A DNA stretch of 31,404 nucleotides, taken from the NCBI GenBank assembly GCA_003819755.1, contig RPQK01000005.1, forward strand, positions 1-31,404, given 5' to 3'. The stretch comes from Acidobacteriota bacterium. GTDB lineage: Bacteria > Acidobacteriota > UBA6911 > RPQK01. Made by a program: the position numbers and the translations under genes. The notes under the pieces are model-generated. The model was given only the letters and a program-made list of their open reading frames with translations, did no database searches and was not told the DNA's origin. Shown in pieces: positions 24,424 through 31,404 of this stretch. Position 1 is the stretch's first letter. The number at the start of each line of letters is the position of its first letter.

Positions 24424-26493
24424 TTAGCTCCGCGGCCCAGGCTGGCTCTCCGCCCGTCGCAGTTCGACTTTCCGCAAGATCCAGCTGAGATCCCGATTGT
24501 CGGGCCCCCATCCCTTGGTCATGGGATTGAACGACGAGTCGGCGAGGAAGCGGATCGTCACGTACTGGTTTGCGTAGCGGGTAAGTGTGGGAGTCAGCGA
24601 AAAGTCCGAGGCAAAACGGGCCGCCTGACCGGGACGCATTGAGCCAATCGGCCGATCTCCGGGTCCCACGATCCTTATTTCCCCAGGCAGGTCAGAGGGA
24701 AGAATTTCGGCAGATATCCTCAGAACCGGATTCTGCAGGTCCATGAAGATGCGCAGGCTGAAGTCCTTCGGCACCCAGCCGTCTGACCACCAGGTTGAAC
24801 CCGCCGACAGAAACTGCGGCGCCGGGGACAAGGCCGCCCCAGCCTCGGGACCCCCATAACCCCGGACCTCTTGGAGGGTCGCCTGAACGGACGTTTCTCC
24901 AAGTTGGGGAAATCCAAAAGGACTGACGAAGAAGACGCTCCGGTGAGAGGCGCGTGTTCGCCAAACCGGGACGAAGCGCATTCCGACTCGTTCTATTTCG
25001 GAGGTGGCCGGGGCAAACCCCGGGGTGATTCCCCTGATGACCCAATACGCAGGTTTCTGAATGTCCAGGCGGAGAAGACAGTCGCCGGGAATCGGGAAAT
25101 CCGGCCTCGTCCGGTTCTTGTTTCCCAAGGAGGGAGTCTGCAGGCCAGGTTTGGAGGACCAGGCGTCGAAACTCCCCTGAATTCCAGCCGCCTTCAGATC
25201 CTCTCGTCGATAGACCACACGGAGAAGATGGCCGGTTTGGCCGGTCCCTTCAAAGGTGGCCGGCCAGTTTTCTATGAAAATGCGGCCGTCTGGTCGAGCC
25301 CTGCGCACAAACTCTGTTACCGCCCCGGAGTAGGCTGTCATGGCCTCGCGTTGGGTCGTGGAGACATAGTATCCGTAAGCAGCTCCGTACAACTTCGCGC
25401 TGACGAGCAGGGCCACGACGGCCACCACGGGCACGACGGCGAAACGATATCTCGACTCCCGGAGCCGGGTCAGGTAGGGAATCAGAAAAATCGCGACTAC
25501 GACGTTAAAGATCGCTGCGGCGGTGTACAGGTAATAGCCGAGGGCCATGCGCCACACCATCATCCCAGCCGCGGAACCCCAGCCCACGGCCAGCAGCCCG
25601 GTGGTCACGGCCAGGCGCAAACTTGCGCCCGGCTCCTGGCTCCGCACCTTCCACCAGGCGGTCGCGGCGAACAGTATCCCAAGCCCACCCAGAATGAAGA
25701 CGTCCGGGACCTGATAAAGGTAAAACCAGATGTTCGCCTGAATCAGATCCTGCGTTACCTGGTAGGAGAAATAAGCCAGGTTCTCAGCTTTAAGCGGGAA
25801 CAGCCAGGCGGGCAATTGGGCCAGCAAGGTCGCCGCGGTTCCGATGAGAACAATCAGAAGCGGCCTGTTCCTGAAACCTGCTCCTCTCCATTGCGCCGCG
25901 CTCAGGTAGAGGGAAAGCGAAAAGGCGACGATAAAGACTCCCACCATCCATATGCCGGTTTCCTTCGCCCAGACGCAGCCGAGGAGCGCGAGCACGCTGC
26001 CGGCGAGGCAACAGAGGGCGCTCAGCCTCGATTTCGCTTGGAACCACGCAATCAACAGATAGGTTCCGAGGAGGATGGTGAACAACTGCAGAGGTTCGCC
26101 TTTACCGAGCGTGTAGGCATTTTCCGCGAATGGAGAGCTGAGAAAGAAAAGGCTGGCCCCAAGGACCGCGCCCGTGTTGCCTCCCCCCAGCCGTCGAACG
26201 ATGCCGAAGGTCAGGAAGGAGGTCCCGAGAAGAAGCAGAAATTGGAAGAAGAAGGTCAGTCGAGCATTCTCACGCGCTATCTCCCAGACCAGACCGCGAT
26301 AGAACCACGACAACGGGACGAAACGGCCGGACTTCGCATGGGGCTGCAGCCACCAAAAACCGTCAAACACCTTTTTGACGTTGACCAGCATGGTCGCATC
26401 GTCCAGGTAGAACCAATTTCCATCCCACAGAGCTGGCCCGGCAAACACCATCCAGGTGGCAAGAATAACAAGAATCGCCCACGGTCGCTTCAT
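24424..26493 (-). CDS. GT-C-like polytopic membrane protein with long C-terminal domain
   Basis: A 689-residue protein with about ten to eleven membrane helices up to residue 380. The first loop contains FYLDDATMLVNVKKVFDGFW and RFVPLSWFYRGL, an arrangement like the acidic first loop of O-mannosyltransferase-type GT-C proteins (Asp-Asp followed by an Arg-Pro-Leu-like motif). The C-terminal 300 residues are soluble, probably periplasmic and beta-rich (SWFL-free, with FLSAGSTWWSDGWVPKDFSL and later IRIVGPGDRPIGSMRPG). The assignment as a glycosyltransferase is tentative. No good ribosome binding site precedes the ATG at 26493, but no better start is evident. It is divergent from the small gene at 26639. 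Confidence 0.68.
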   Translation of the reverse strand: MKRPWAILVILATWMVFAGPALWDGNWFYLDDATMLVNVKKVFDGFWWLQPHAKSGRFVPLSWFYRGLVWEIARENARLTFFFQFLLLLGTSFLTFGIVRRLGGGNTGAVLGASLFFLSSPFAENAYTLGKGEPLQLFTILLGTYLLIAWFQAKSRLSALCCLAGSVLALLGCVWAKETGIWMVGVFIVAFSLSLYLSAAQWRGAGFRNRPLLIVLIGTAATLLAQLPAWLFPLKAENLAYFSYQVTQDLIQANIWFYLYQVPDVFILGGLGILFAATAWWKVRSQEPGASLRLAVTTGLLAVGWGSAAGMMVWRMALGYYLYTAAAIFNVVVAIFLIPYLTRLRESRYRFAVVPVVAVVALLVSAKLYGAAYGYYVSTTQREAMTAYSGAVTEFVRRARPDGRIFIENWPATFEGTGQTGHLLRVVYRREDLKAAGIQGSFDAWSSKPGLQTPSLGNKNRTRPDFPIPGDCLLRLDIQKPAYWVIRGITPGFAPATSEIERVGMRFVPVWRTRASHRSVFFVSPFGFPQLGETSVQATLQEVRGYGGPEAGAALSPAPQFLSAGSTWWSDGWVPKDFSLRIFMDLQNPVLRISAEILPSDLPGEIRIVGPGDRPIGSMRPGQAARFASDFSLTPTLTRYANQYVTIRFLADSSFNPMTKGWGPDNRDLSWILRKVELRRAESQPGPRS

Positions 26494-26574
26494 GAGGAAC
26501 GCCAGATTAGCACAGGGGGCCCGGAACCGACCACAAGGAAGCCTTGCCCCGCATTGGACAACAACCGCCCTTCC

Positions 26575-26603
26575 TTGTCTGGCTTGGCCGGGCCTAATAC
26601 AAT
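26575..26603 (+). promoter_or_regulatory. Sigma70-type promoter of the MCNYSL gene
   Basis: TTGTCT (26575-26580) and TACAAT (26598-26603) are separated by exactly 17 bases. Transcription would begin near 26610, leaving a short leader with AAGGAGG at 26626-26632 and the ATG at 26639. Confidence 0.6.
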
Positions 26604-26638
26604 GGTCTTACCCGCAATTCCCTTCAAGGAGGTTGCCG

Positions 26639-27055
26639 ATGTGCAACTATTCGCTCGAGTGCCTTGAAAGCCGCGATGCCGTGCCCGGAGAGAGGCTCGT
26701 CACGCGACGTTTTTATACTGGAAGCCTCGGATTCGCGTCTCCTCAGGACCCCACGGTCGCTGTCTGCCTCAAAGATAGGGTCAGATTGGTGCTCAGGGAG
26801 GTCCCGAAAGATCTTCAATCTCGACTGAAGATCAGAGCAGAAACAGTCGCCAGTTTTCGATTACTTCAGCGCCAACGTCGATGGTGGGATTTCTGGAGTC
26901 TCGGCAGCTCTGAACAGGACACGCTTCTCTTTGACTCGGGAACCACTATCCTGATCAGCCGGCTGCCCGAAGGATTAATCGCCGACGTCCTCTTGCCCGA
27001 CTCGCAAACCGCATTGACCGAGAAGACGACGACCCGGGTTCACGTGGATCGCTGA
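26639..27055 (+). CDS. Small conserved protein of unknown function (MCNYSL type)
   Basis: A 138-residue soluble protein. The N-terminus MCNYSLECLESRDAVPGERL, followed by VTRRFYTGSLGFASPQDP and VAVCLKDRVRLVL, resembles short uncharacterised bacterial proteins that start with MCNYS and carry a 'TGTRGFA' and 'AVCL' motif; this is my recollection rather than a search result. The C-terminal half (RRWWDFWSLGSSEQDTLLFD) looks less conserved. The start is well supported by AAGGAGG six bases upstream and by a promoter; a longer frame reading back to 26456 would run through that promoter. Cys2 could be functionally important as in N-terminal-cysteine proteins, but nothing proves it. It converges on the deaminase-like gene across a palindromic repeat. 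Confidence 0.75.
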   Translation: MCNYSLECLESRDAVPGERLVTRRFYTGSLGFASPQDPTVAVCLKDRVRLVLREVPKDLQSRLKIRAETVASFRLLQRQRRWWDFWSLGSSEQDTLLFDSGTTILISRLPEGLIADVLLPDSQTALTEKTTTRVHVDR

Positions 27056-27139
27056 ACCGTTCAGCGTTTCACCGTTCAGCGTTCACCGTTGCTGTGAACC
27101 ATTGAACGGTGAACGGTGAACGGTGAAACGGTGAACGGT
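27056..27139. repeat. Cruciform of heptamer repeats between convergent genes
   Basis: The left arm (27056-27090) is five units of ACCGTTC-like heptamers. The right arm (27105-27139) is five units of GAACGGT, one with an extra A matched by an extra T in the left arm. The arms pair at 33 of 35 positions around a 14-nt loop. The element fills the whole gap between the stop at 27055 and the opposing stop codon at 27141. No T-run is present, but it may serve as a bidirectional terminator. Confidence 0.9.
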
Positions 27140-27140
27140 C

Positions 27141-28070
27141 TCAGTGCATCTCGGCTTCGACCGACCCGAGGCCCTTTCGATAGTAGTGGAAATGGACGTT
27201 GGGGTGGTCGGCCAACAGGGACATGGGCACCGCAGAATCGGGGATGCGTTGTGAAATCATGAAGGCTGTCAGCCGCATCCCGAAGGGGTTGTCGTGCATG
27301 CCGGCCTGCCAGATGGAAACCCCCTCCGCCTTCCAGGTCTCGACTGGACCGACAGTCGCCGCCTGCGTCGGGACCATTGAAACATTTCCGCCGCCCGACG
27401 TCCGCGCATTCTGTATCACGGTCATCGGATGGAGATCGACCACCCGAGCCGTAAGCCGCCGGTATTCCGCCGGGGAAGGAGGCTTGTCGGCATACGCACC
27501 GTCTCGAGGAAGCGGGTCATTAAAGGCCCAGTGTTTGACCTCCCCCTGTCCGCCCTGCATAACCACGCAGCGGACCTCGTCGAAAGTCCGGCTGTAGGCC
27601 GCCAGATCGCCGGTCGGGAAGTGAAGGTGCGCCGTCGGCATTCGCAACTCGGGCCGGATTCGGTTGAAGCAAAGATCCAGATCCGCCTTCGCAAAAGAGA
27701 GGGGGTGATCAATCGGGACCGGCTTGTGATCCTCGACCCATTCATCCATTCCCCAGAAGTGAGCGTGCTCCAGCCGCAGGTCCAAGGCGTTGACAATACG
27801 CGCTACCAACGGGAGCTGCTCGGTCGGGCCAATCGGTCCACAGATTCCTGCTGGCCGGCTGGACGTCGCCTGCTTCCAGGCATCGACGTATTCAAGGGCT
27901 TCGGCCAGGTAGAACTCTTCCAGAGTCTCGTAGAAATGCACCTGGAATCCCGGACGCGAGAGTGCCAACAGCCTCTTCTCGTCGATCGTCGGGATTTCCT
28001 TCAGAATTGCGGTATCCAGCGTCGTATAGTCCCACCACGCGGGAGCAACTTTGCTGATCGGTCGCGCCAT
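27141..28070 (-). CDS. Glucosamine-6-phosphate deaminase-family protein, divergent active site
   Basis: A 309-residue member of the NagB / 6-phosphogluconolactonase superfamily. HFWGMDEWVEDHKPVPIDHP corresponds to the E. coli NagB segment with catalytic Asp72 (FNMDEYVGL..HP). GGQGEVKHWAFNDP corresponds to GGVGNDGHIAFNEP: His143 is kept, but Asp141 is Val here and Glu148 is Asp. The C-terminal TVIQNARTSGGGNVSMVPTQAATVG and later helices fit the fold. It may act on an amino-sugar phosphate or a related substrate; exact activity is open. The ATG at 28070 has GAGGAGG about 8 bases upstream and is preferred over one 37 codons further out. It is divergent from the ECF sigma gene. Confidence 0.8.
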   Translation of the reverse strand: MARPISKVAPAWWDYTTLDTAILKEIPTIDEKRLLALSRPGFQVHFYETLEEFYLAEALEYVDAWKQATSSRPAGICGPIGPTEQLPLVARIVNALDLRLEHAHFWGMDEWVEDHKPVPIDHPLSFAKADLDLCFNRIRPELRMPTAHLHFPTGDLAAYSRTFDEVRCVVMQGGQGEVKHWAFNDPLPRDGAYADKPPSPAEYRRLTARVVDLHPMTVIQNARTSGGGNVSMVPTQAATVGPVETWKAEGVSIWQAGMHDNPFGMRLTAFMISQRIPDSAVPMSLLADHPNVHFHYYRKGLGSVEAEMH

Positions 28071-28102
28071 GTGCTTCCCTCCTCGAGGATGATCAAGTAT
28101 CG

Positions 28103-28118
28103 ATATCGTAACCGATAT
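28103..28118. promoter_or_regulatory. Small palindrome in the divergent promoter region, possible operator
   Basis: ATATCG (28103-28108) and CGATAT (28113-28118) form a perfect inverted repeat with a TAAC spacer, inside an AT-rich patch between the deaminase-like gene (-) and the sigma factor gene (+). AGTATC (28096-28101) and GATACT (28127-28132) form an outer pair. No regulator gene is adjacent, so the protein that would bind is unknown. Confidence 0.35.
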
Positions 28119-28182
28119 TTCTTTAAGATACTGTAATTTTGCCCTGCTCGCGGTGACTAATAGAAAGTGACAGGAGATCAAC

Positions 28183-28680
28183 GTGGCTGGTCCCGATGAG
28201 AAGAAGCGGTGGTTCGAGGAGATCGTTGCCGCGAATGAACGCCGGATTCTGGCGATCTCCCGGAGTTACGCGCCTGCCGGCGAGCGCGAGGACCTGTGCC
28301 AGGAGATCCTCCTCCAGATGTGGAAGGGGCTTGAAGGTTTCCAAGGCCGCTCCGCCCCTTCCACTTGGGTCTACCGGGTGGCGCTGAACACGGCCATAAC
28401 ATTTCGCAGGAAGAATGGCCGCCGGATCACGGCAAGCGGCAGTTTCGAGGAGGAGTCAAATGCGGATTTTCCGGCGCCGTCAAGCGCGGAACAGCAGGTC
28501 CTCATTCTGGACGACTTTCTGGCTTCGCTGGGAAAAATCGACCGGGCAGTTTTCCTGTTGTACCTCGAAGATTTGACCTACGCCGAGATTTCGGAGGTCA
28601 CCGGTCTGACGGAGAGTCACGTAGGCGTTCGAATCAACCGCCTGAAGAAGGTTTTCGTACGGCGGTACTGCGGAGGTTAA
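28183..28680 (+). CDS. ECF-type RNA polymerase sigma factor
   Basis: The 165-residue protein has region 2 (RRILAISRSYAPAGEREDLC, then QEILLQMWKGLEGFQGRSAP and STWVYRVALNTAITFRR, residues 20-85). A linker is followed by region 4 (FLASLGKIDRAVFLLYLEDL, TYAEISEVTGLTESHVGVRI, about 108-155). The DLCQEIL and STWVYRVALN motifs are typical of ECF sigma factors that recognise extracytoplasmic-stress promoters. It starts at GTG with AGGAGA 5 bases upstream. The membrane-protein gene at 28685 begins 4 bases after the stop and probably encodes its regulator. Confidence 0.9.
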   Translation: MAGPDEKKRWFEEIVAANERRILAISRSYAPAGEREDLCQEILLQMWKGLEGFQGRSAPSTWVYRVALNTAITFRRKNGRRITASGSFEEESNADFPAPSSAEQQVLILDDFLASLGKIDRAVFLLYLEDLTYAEISEVTGLTESHVGVRINRLKKVFVRRYCGG

Positions 28681-28684
28681 GCAT

Positions 28685-29278
28685 ATGGAACTCGAGGGAT
28701 TCAAGTCAGCATGGCAGAGACGGCCACTGGAAAGCGACAGGCTCGCGCCCCGGGGTCGCCTTTCCCGGTCGGTGCAGTTTCTCCGGACTAGCGCAGCCAA
28801 CGATTTGCAGCGGTACGAGGAACTGACCAGACTGATATTCTCATTTCTATTTGCCTTCCTCGCGGTAGCCGCACCCTTGGTGGTGATGCCGCCGGGCGCC
28901 GGGCGGATCGTTGCCTGGTTGTTCGCGGCCGCACTCCTGGCAGACGGCATAGCGGGCATAGCCCTGCTGATACGACGACTGCGACAACCCGCGACGACGA
29001 CCCTGTTGGAGTTTATTTCGACGGAGCACGGCCTGATCGAGAGGCGGCTGCAGCTGGAGCGTTACGCCCAGGGCGTCATGCTGATTCTGGCCGCCGTCGC
29101 CTTGGCACTCCAGGTCTTCGGCCCGCGGCCCGTCAACTTCAACGATGACGTCTTGAGGATGGGGTTCGTGACGGCGTTCTTGGCCGTCGCGTGGTTCAGG
29201 GGCAAATCGCGCTCGCGTTCAACCGCAATCTCGCAGGAGCTGGAGAGCTATCTGAAGGACTTGAGAACCGCCGATTGA
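28685..29278 (+). CDS. Membrane protein paired with the ECF sigma factor
   Basis: A 197-residue protein starting MELEGFKSAWQRRPL, an N-terminal pattern I recall in small proteins encoded next to ECF sigma genes. Four membrane segments follow: IFSFLFAFLAVAAPLVVM, IVAWLFAAALLADGIAGIAL, MLILAAVALALQVFG and LRMGFVTAFLAVAWF. The cytoplasmic N-terminus could hold the sigma factor, but the zinc-binding His-Cys-Cys motif of ZAS anti-sigma factors is absent. Function as an anti-sigma factor is therefore inferred from context only. It is very probably co-transcribed with the sigma gene. Confidence 0.7.
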   Translation: MELEGFKSAWQRRPLESDRLAPRGRLSRSVQFLRTSAANDLQRYEELTRLIFSFLFAFLAVAAPLVVMPPGAGRIVAWLFAAALLADGIAGIALLIRRLRQPATTTLLEFISTEHGLIERRLQLERYAQGVMLILAAVALALQVFGPRPVNFNDDVLRMGFVTAFLAVAWFRGKSRSRSTAISQELESYLKDLRTAD

Positions 29279-29344
29279 GGCTCGGAAAAATCGACGGGTG
29301 CCGGCAAGATGGATTTTTCACAAGCGGCGAGAGGGGGAGAAGAA

Positions 29345-31123
29345 ATGCCCGACACGAACACCGAGCGCTGGCGCGACCGCAGCCCCTTTGCTCTCCTAAC
29401 CCGGCACTTCTTCAGTCGCTTCTTCGACAGCGAATTCCTCTCACCGGGCGGGGAGGCCTCCGTCTCGGTAACACAGATTCTCGCCCTGCTTCCCGTTCCC
29501 GGTGCCGTTCTCTCGCTCTACTACATCTTCATGAAGTACGCCTTCCTGGTTGCGCATCTCCGCTCCTGGGCAGCTGTCGACTCTTGGAGCGACCGCTGCT
29601 TTTTCGTCTCGATCTCCATGATTGTCACCGGCCTGGTGACCCTGCTTTACTGGGACAATCTGTTTCCAGACGGGAAGGACTACCTCAACCTGGTTCCATT
29701 GCCGATCAAGCTCAGCACTCTGTTCCTTGCGAAGGTGAGCAGCCTGGTCCTTTTCATGGGTATGTTCTCGGTCATGATTAACGCCGCTTCCGGCATCCTT
29801 TTTCCACTGGCCGCGACGATCAGTTACGCGAGCTCGGCAGACAGCATGCGCTTTCTCGCGGCGCACTTCGTGGCGGTTTTTTCCGGGAGCGGCTTCGTTT
29901 TCCTGCTCCTTGTGGGCGTGCAAGGCGCCTGCATGACCATTCTGCCCCGCCGGCTTTTCAACAGGGTTTCGGTAGCCATCCAATCTTCTCTTCTCGTCGT
30001 TTTTCTGTCTTCATTTCTGGTTCTTTCCGACCTCATCGTTAGCGTCAGGAACAGTCACAACCCGCTGTACCAGGTCCTGTTTCTCCCTGCCTGGTTCACC
30101 GCCTTGTACGATCACGTGCTCGGGATCATCCCGCGCCACGCAACGTCTGTTTCCTGGCGTTATCCGCTCCTGGCCCTGATGATCGCCTTCGCGCTCTCGG
30201 TCCTGTTTTACAGTCTGAGTTACCGCAGGTATGTGGGCCGGTGCCAACAGGCGTCTACCGACGACCAGACGCGTTCGGGTCTTGCCGGCAGGTTTCTTTC
30301 GATCGTCAGAAAGTTGATTACCAAAGAACCCGAGCAGTCGGCCGCTTTCGACTTCGTCGCCGCCACCCTTTCCCGAAGCGCCCGACACCGGATGGTTCTG
30401 GGGAGTTGCCTGGGAGTCGCGCTCGCCTTCTGCCTGGCCGCGGTTTTCCTGCTGGTGGCACGCTTCGGAGAAGCGACCCTGTACCGGCTGAGCCTGACGG
30501 GGCTTTGCATCCCTCCCATGCTGTACTTCTTCCTGCTCGGCGGCGTACGACTGGCGTTTACCCTGCCGTCCGAGTTGTCGGCAAATTGGGTTTTCAGGAC
30601 CTCCGCGTTTCGACCTGCCGTGTACTGGACCGGGGTTCGAGCGGCCCTTTTGACGCTTATTGTCACGCCGGTCTTCTGCTTCAGCCTGCTCCTTTTCGCT
30701 TCCTTGTGGGGGTGGTCAACCGGCTGGCGGGTCTCCCTGCTTGAGCTGATGTCGGGGATTATGTTGATGGAACGGTTGTTCCTGACCTGCCGCAAGGTCC
30801 CCTTCGCCTGCGCCTACCTTCCGGGCGCCGGCGATCTGAAACTGCGTTGGCCGGTCTACCTGTTTGCGTCTGCCGCATACCTGTTCGCGACCGCCGGGCT
30901 CGGTTTGGTGCTGGCAACCCGGCCTTGGGCTTACGGGGGGGCGCTGGTTGTTGGCTTGCTGGCCATCCGGCACCTGGCCACCCGACGCCAAACGCTGCTT
31001 CGCACGTCTCTTCCGATCTTCGAGGAGCAGCCCCACACAGACGTGTTGACGCTGTTCTCCGGCTTGCCCGGCACCTTTCTTGAACAGGGACGAGCGACAG
31101 AACCCACTTTGACTCAAGGCTAG
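29345..31123 (+). CDS. Large polytopic membrane protein, ABC-2-permease-like
   Basis: A 592-residue protein with about twelve membrane helices. The N-terminal RHFFSRFFDSEFLSP, WSDRCFFVSISMIVTGLV, NLFPDGKDYLNLVPLPIKLS and TLFLAKVSSLVLFMG resemble large membrane proteins distantly related to ABC-2 permeases, where DYLxLxPLPI recurs. No ATPase subunit gene is adjacent, so it may work with one encoded elsewhere or act differently. The ATG at 29345 is preferred because GGGGGAG lies 5 bases upstream; an ATG at 29309 would add 12 residues without a ribosome site. It follows the sigma/membrane-protein pair by 66 bases on the same strand and may belong to the same transcript. Confidence 0.68.
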   Translation: MPDTNTERWRDRSPFALLTRHFFSRFFDSEFLSPGGEASVSVTQILALLPVPGAVLSLYYIFMKYAFLVAHLRSWAAVDSWSDRCFFVSISMIVTGLVTLLYWDNLFPDGKDYLNLVPLPIKLSTLFLAKVSSLVLFMGMFSVMINAASGILFPLAATISYASSADSMRFLAAHFVAVFSGSGFVFLLLVGVQGACMTILPRRLFNRVSVAIQSSLLVVFLSSFLVLSDLIVSVRNSHNPLYQVLFLPAWFTALYDHVLGIIPRHATSVSWRYPLLALMIAFALSVLFYSLSYRRYVGRCQQASTDDQTRSGLAGRFLSIVRKLITKEPEQSAAFDFVAATLSRSARHRMVLGSCLGVALAFCLAAVFLLVARFGEATLYRLSLTGLCIPPMLYFFLLGGVRLAFTLPSELSANWVFRTSAFRPAVYWTGVRAALLTLIVTPVFCFSLLLFASLWGWSTGWRVSLLELMSGIMLMERLFLTCRKVPFACAYLPGAGDLKLRWPVYLFASAAYLFATAGLGLVLATRPWAYGGALVVGLLAIRHLATRRQTLLRTSLPIFEEQPHTDVLTLFSGLPGTFLEQGRATEPTLTQG

Positions 31124-31404
31124 AAACCTTCGCCTGTCCTACGGGGCGTGTTGCCCAAATCGGCGTGCGGGCACCGGACGACATAAGCGCTAAAAGAAGA
31201 ATCGAGAGTGGGGGCGTCCCCTGGGAGTGCAGGCGAGACGCCCAATGCCATTTCATTTACTTTTTGGAGCGCGGGGGCGCGAGGCCATTTTGGAGTGCGG
31301 CGGCAACGAGAGGCCGACGCTTTATCAGGCCTCGAGGCGACGCCGCTTTCCCCTATGCAGGATCGAGCCAAACGGCATCAGCATTGAACCGGATCGATTG
31401 TGCA
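31124..31404. other. Non-coding end of window with dispersed-repeat-like block
   Basis: No credible gene is seen. Bases 31283-31305 (GGCCATTTTGGAGTGCGGCGGCA) nearly repeat 241-262. GCGGCG (31297-31302) pairs with CGCCGC (31341-31346) around an inner AGGCC/GGCCT stem, and the latter is followed by TTTCCCC. 'GACGCTTTATCAGG' near 31316-31329 also resembles 'GGCGCTTTACCAGG' near 404-417. The stretch looks like another copy of the structured repeat found at the start of the window. Confidence 0.45.

Noticed and set aside
24871..26667. A 598-residue open frame on the + strand
   Set aside because: It is antisense to the GT-C-like membrane protein and its translation is a Gly/Arg/Glu-rich low-complexity chain typical of shadow frames in GC-rich DNA.
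27056..27139. CRISPR array
   Set aside because: The repeat units are 7-8 nt, contiguous and arranged as one palindrome, with no spacers and no cas genes.

Overview
The window is a GC-rich bacterial chromosome segment with long, tightly packed genes on both strands. No rRNA, tRNA, CRISPR array, transposase or phage gene was seen. Several traits together suggest Acidobacteriota or a similar environmental Gram-negative lineage: Tat-exported oxidoreductases, a secretin-based Tad/Flp pilus locus with several TadE/TadG-like pseudopilins, an ECF sigma factor followed by a short 'MELEGFKSAW'-type membrane protein, and a secreted repeat protein of a type I associate with that phylum. This assignment is an inference; no marker gene is present.

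Left part (1-7.5 kb): A terminator-like hairpin of an upstream gene is followed by about 450 bases of hairpin-rich, apparently non-coding sequence. Next come a Tat-exported aldo/keto reductase (-), a divergent LCMT-type methyltransferase (+), a Tat-exported FAD-dependent oxidoreductase (+), an O-methyltransferase with an apparent signal peptide (-), and a large M50 (site-2-protease-like) intramembrane peptidase with a multi-spanning N-terminal domain and TPR region (-).

Centre (7.5-22.8 kb): A histidine kinase / OmpR-PhoB-type response regulator pair (-) is divergent from an almost continuous + strand Tad (tight adherence) operon. The order is Flp pilin, two TadE-like pseudopilins, CpaB/RcpC, secretin CpaC/RcpA, TadG-like protein, CpaE/TadZ, CpaF/TadA ATPase, TadB, TadC, a TadD-like TPR protein with an extra C-terminal membrane domain, and a GT-C-like polytopic membrane protein. 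The divergent spacer carries four TGACA-like half-sites at 10-11 bp spacing, the geometry expected for a PhoB/OmpR-type dimer array, so the neighbouring two-component system may control the pilus. No prepilin peptidase (TadV/CpaA) is in the window; it would have to be encoded elsewhere.

Right part (22.8-31.4 kb): A secreted two-module protein (-), a DsrE/YedF-like small protein (-), a second GT-C-like membrane protein (-), a small 'MCNYSL' protein with a clear sigma70-type promoter (+), a divergent member of the glucosamine-6-phosphate deaminase family (-), and an ECF sigma factor with a membrane partner (+) followed by a large ABC-2-permease-like membrane protein (+). Two striking non-coding palindromes lie here: a 60-nt near-perfect palindrome at 23784-23843, and an 84-nt cruciform built of heptamer repeats that fills the gap between two convergent genes (27056-27139). 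The last 280 bases are non-coding and share a sequence block with the non-coding start of the window, suggesting a dispersed repeat family.
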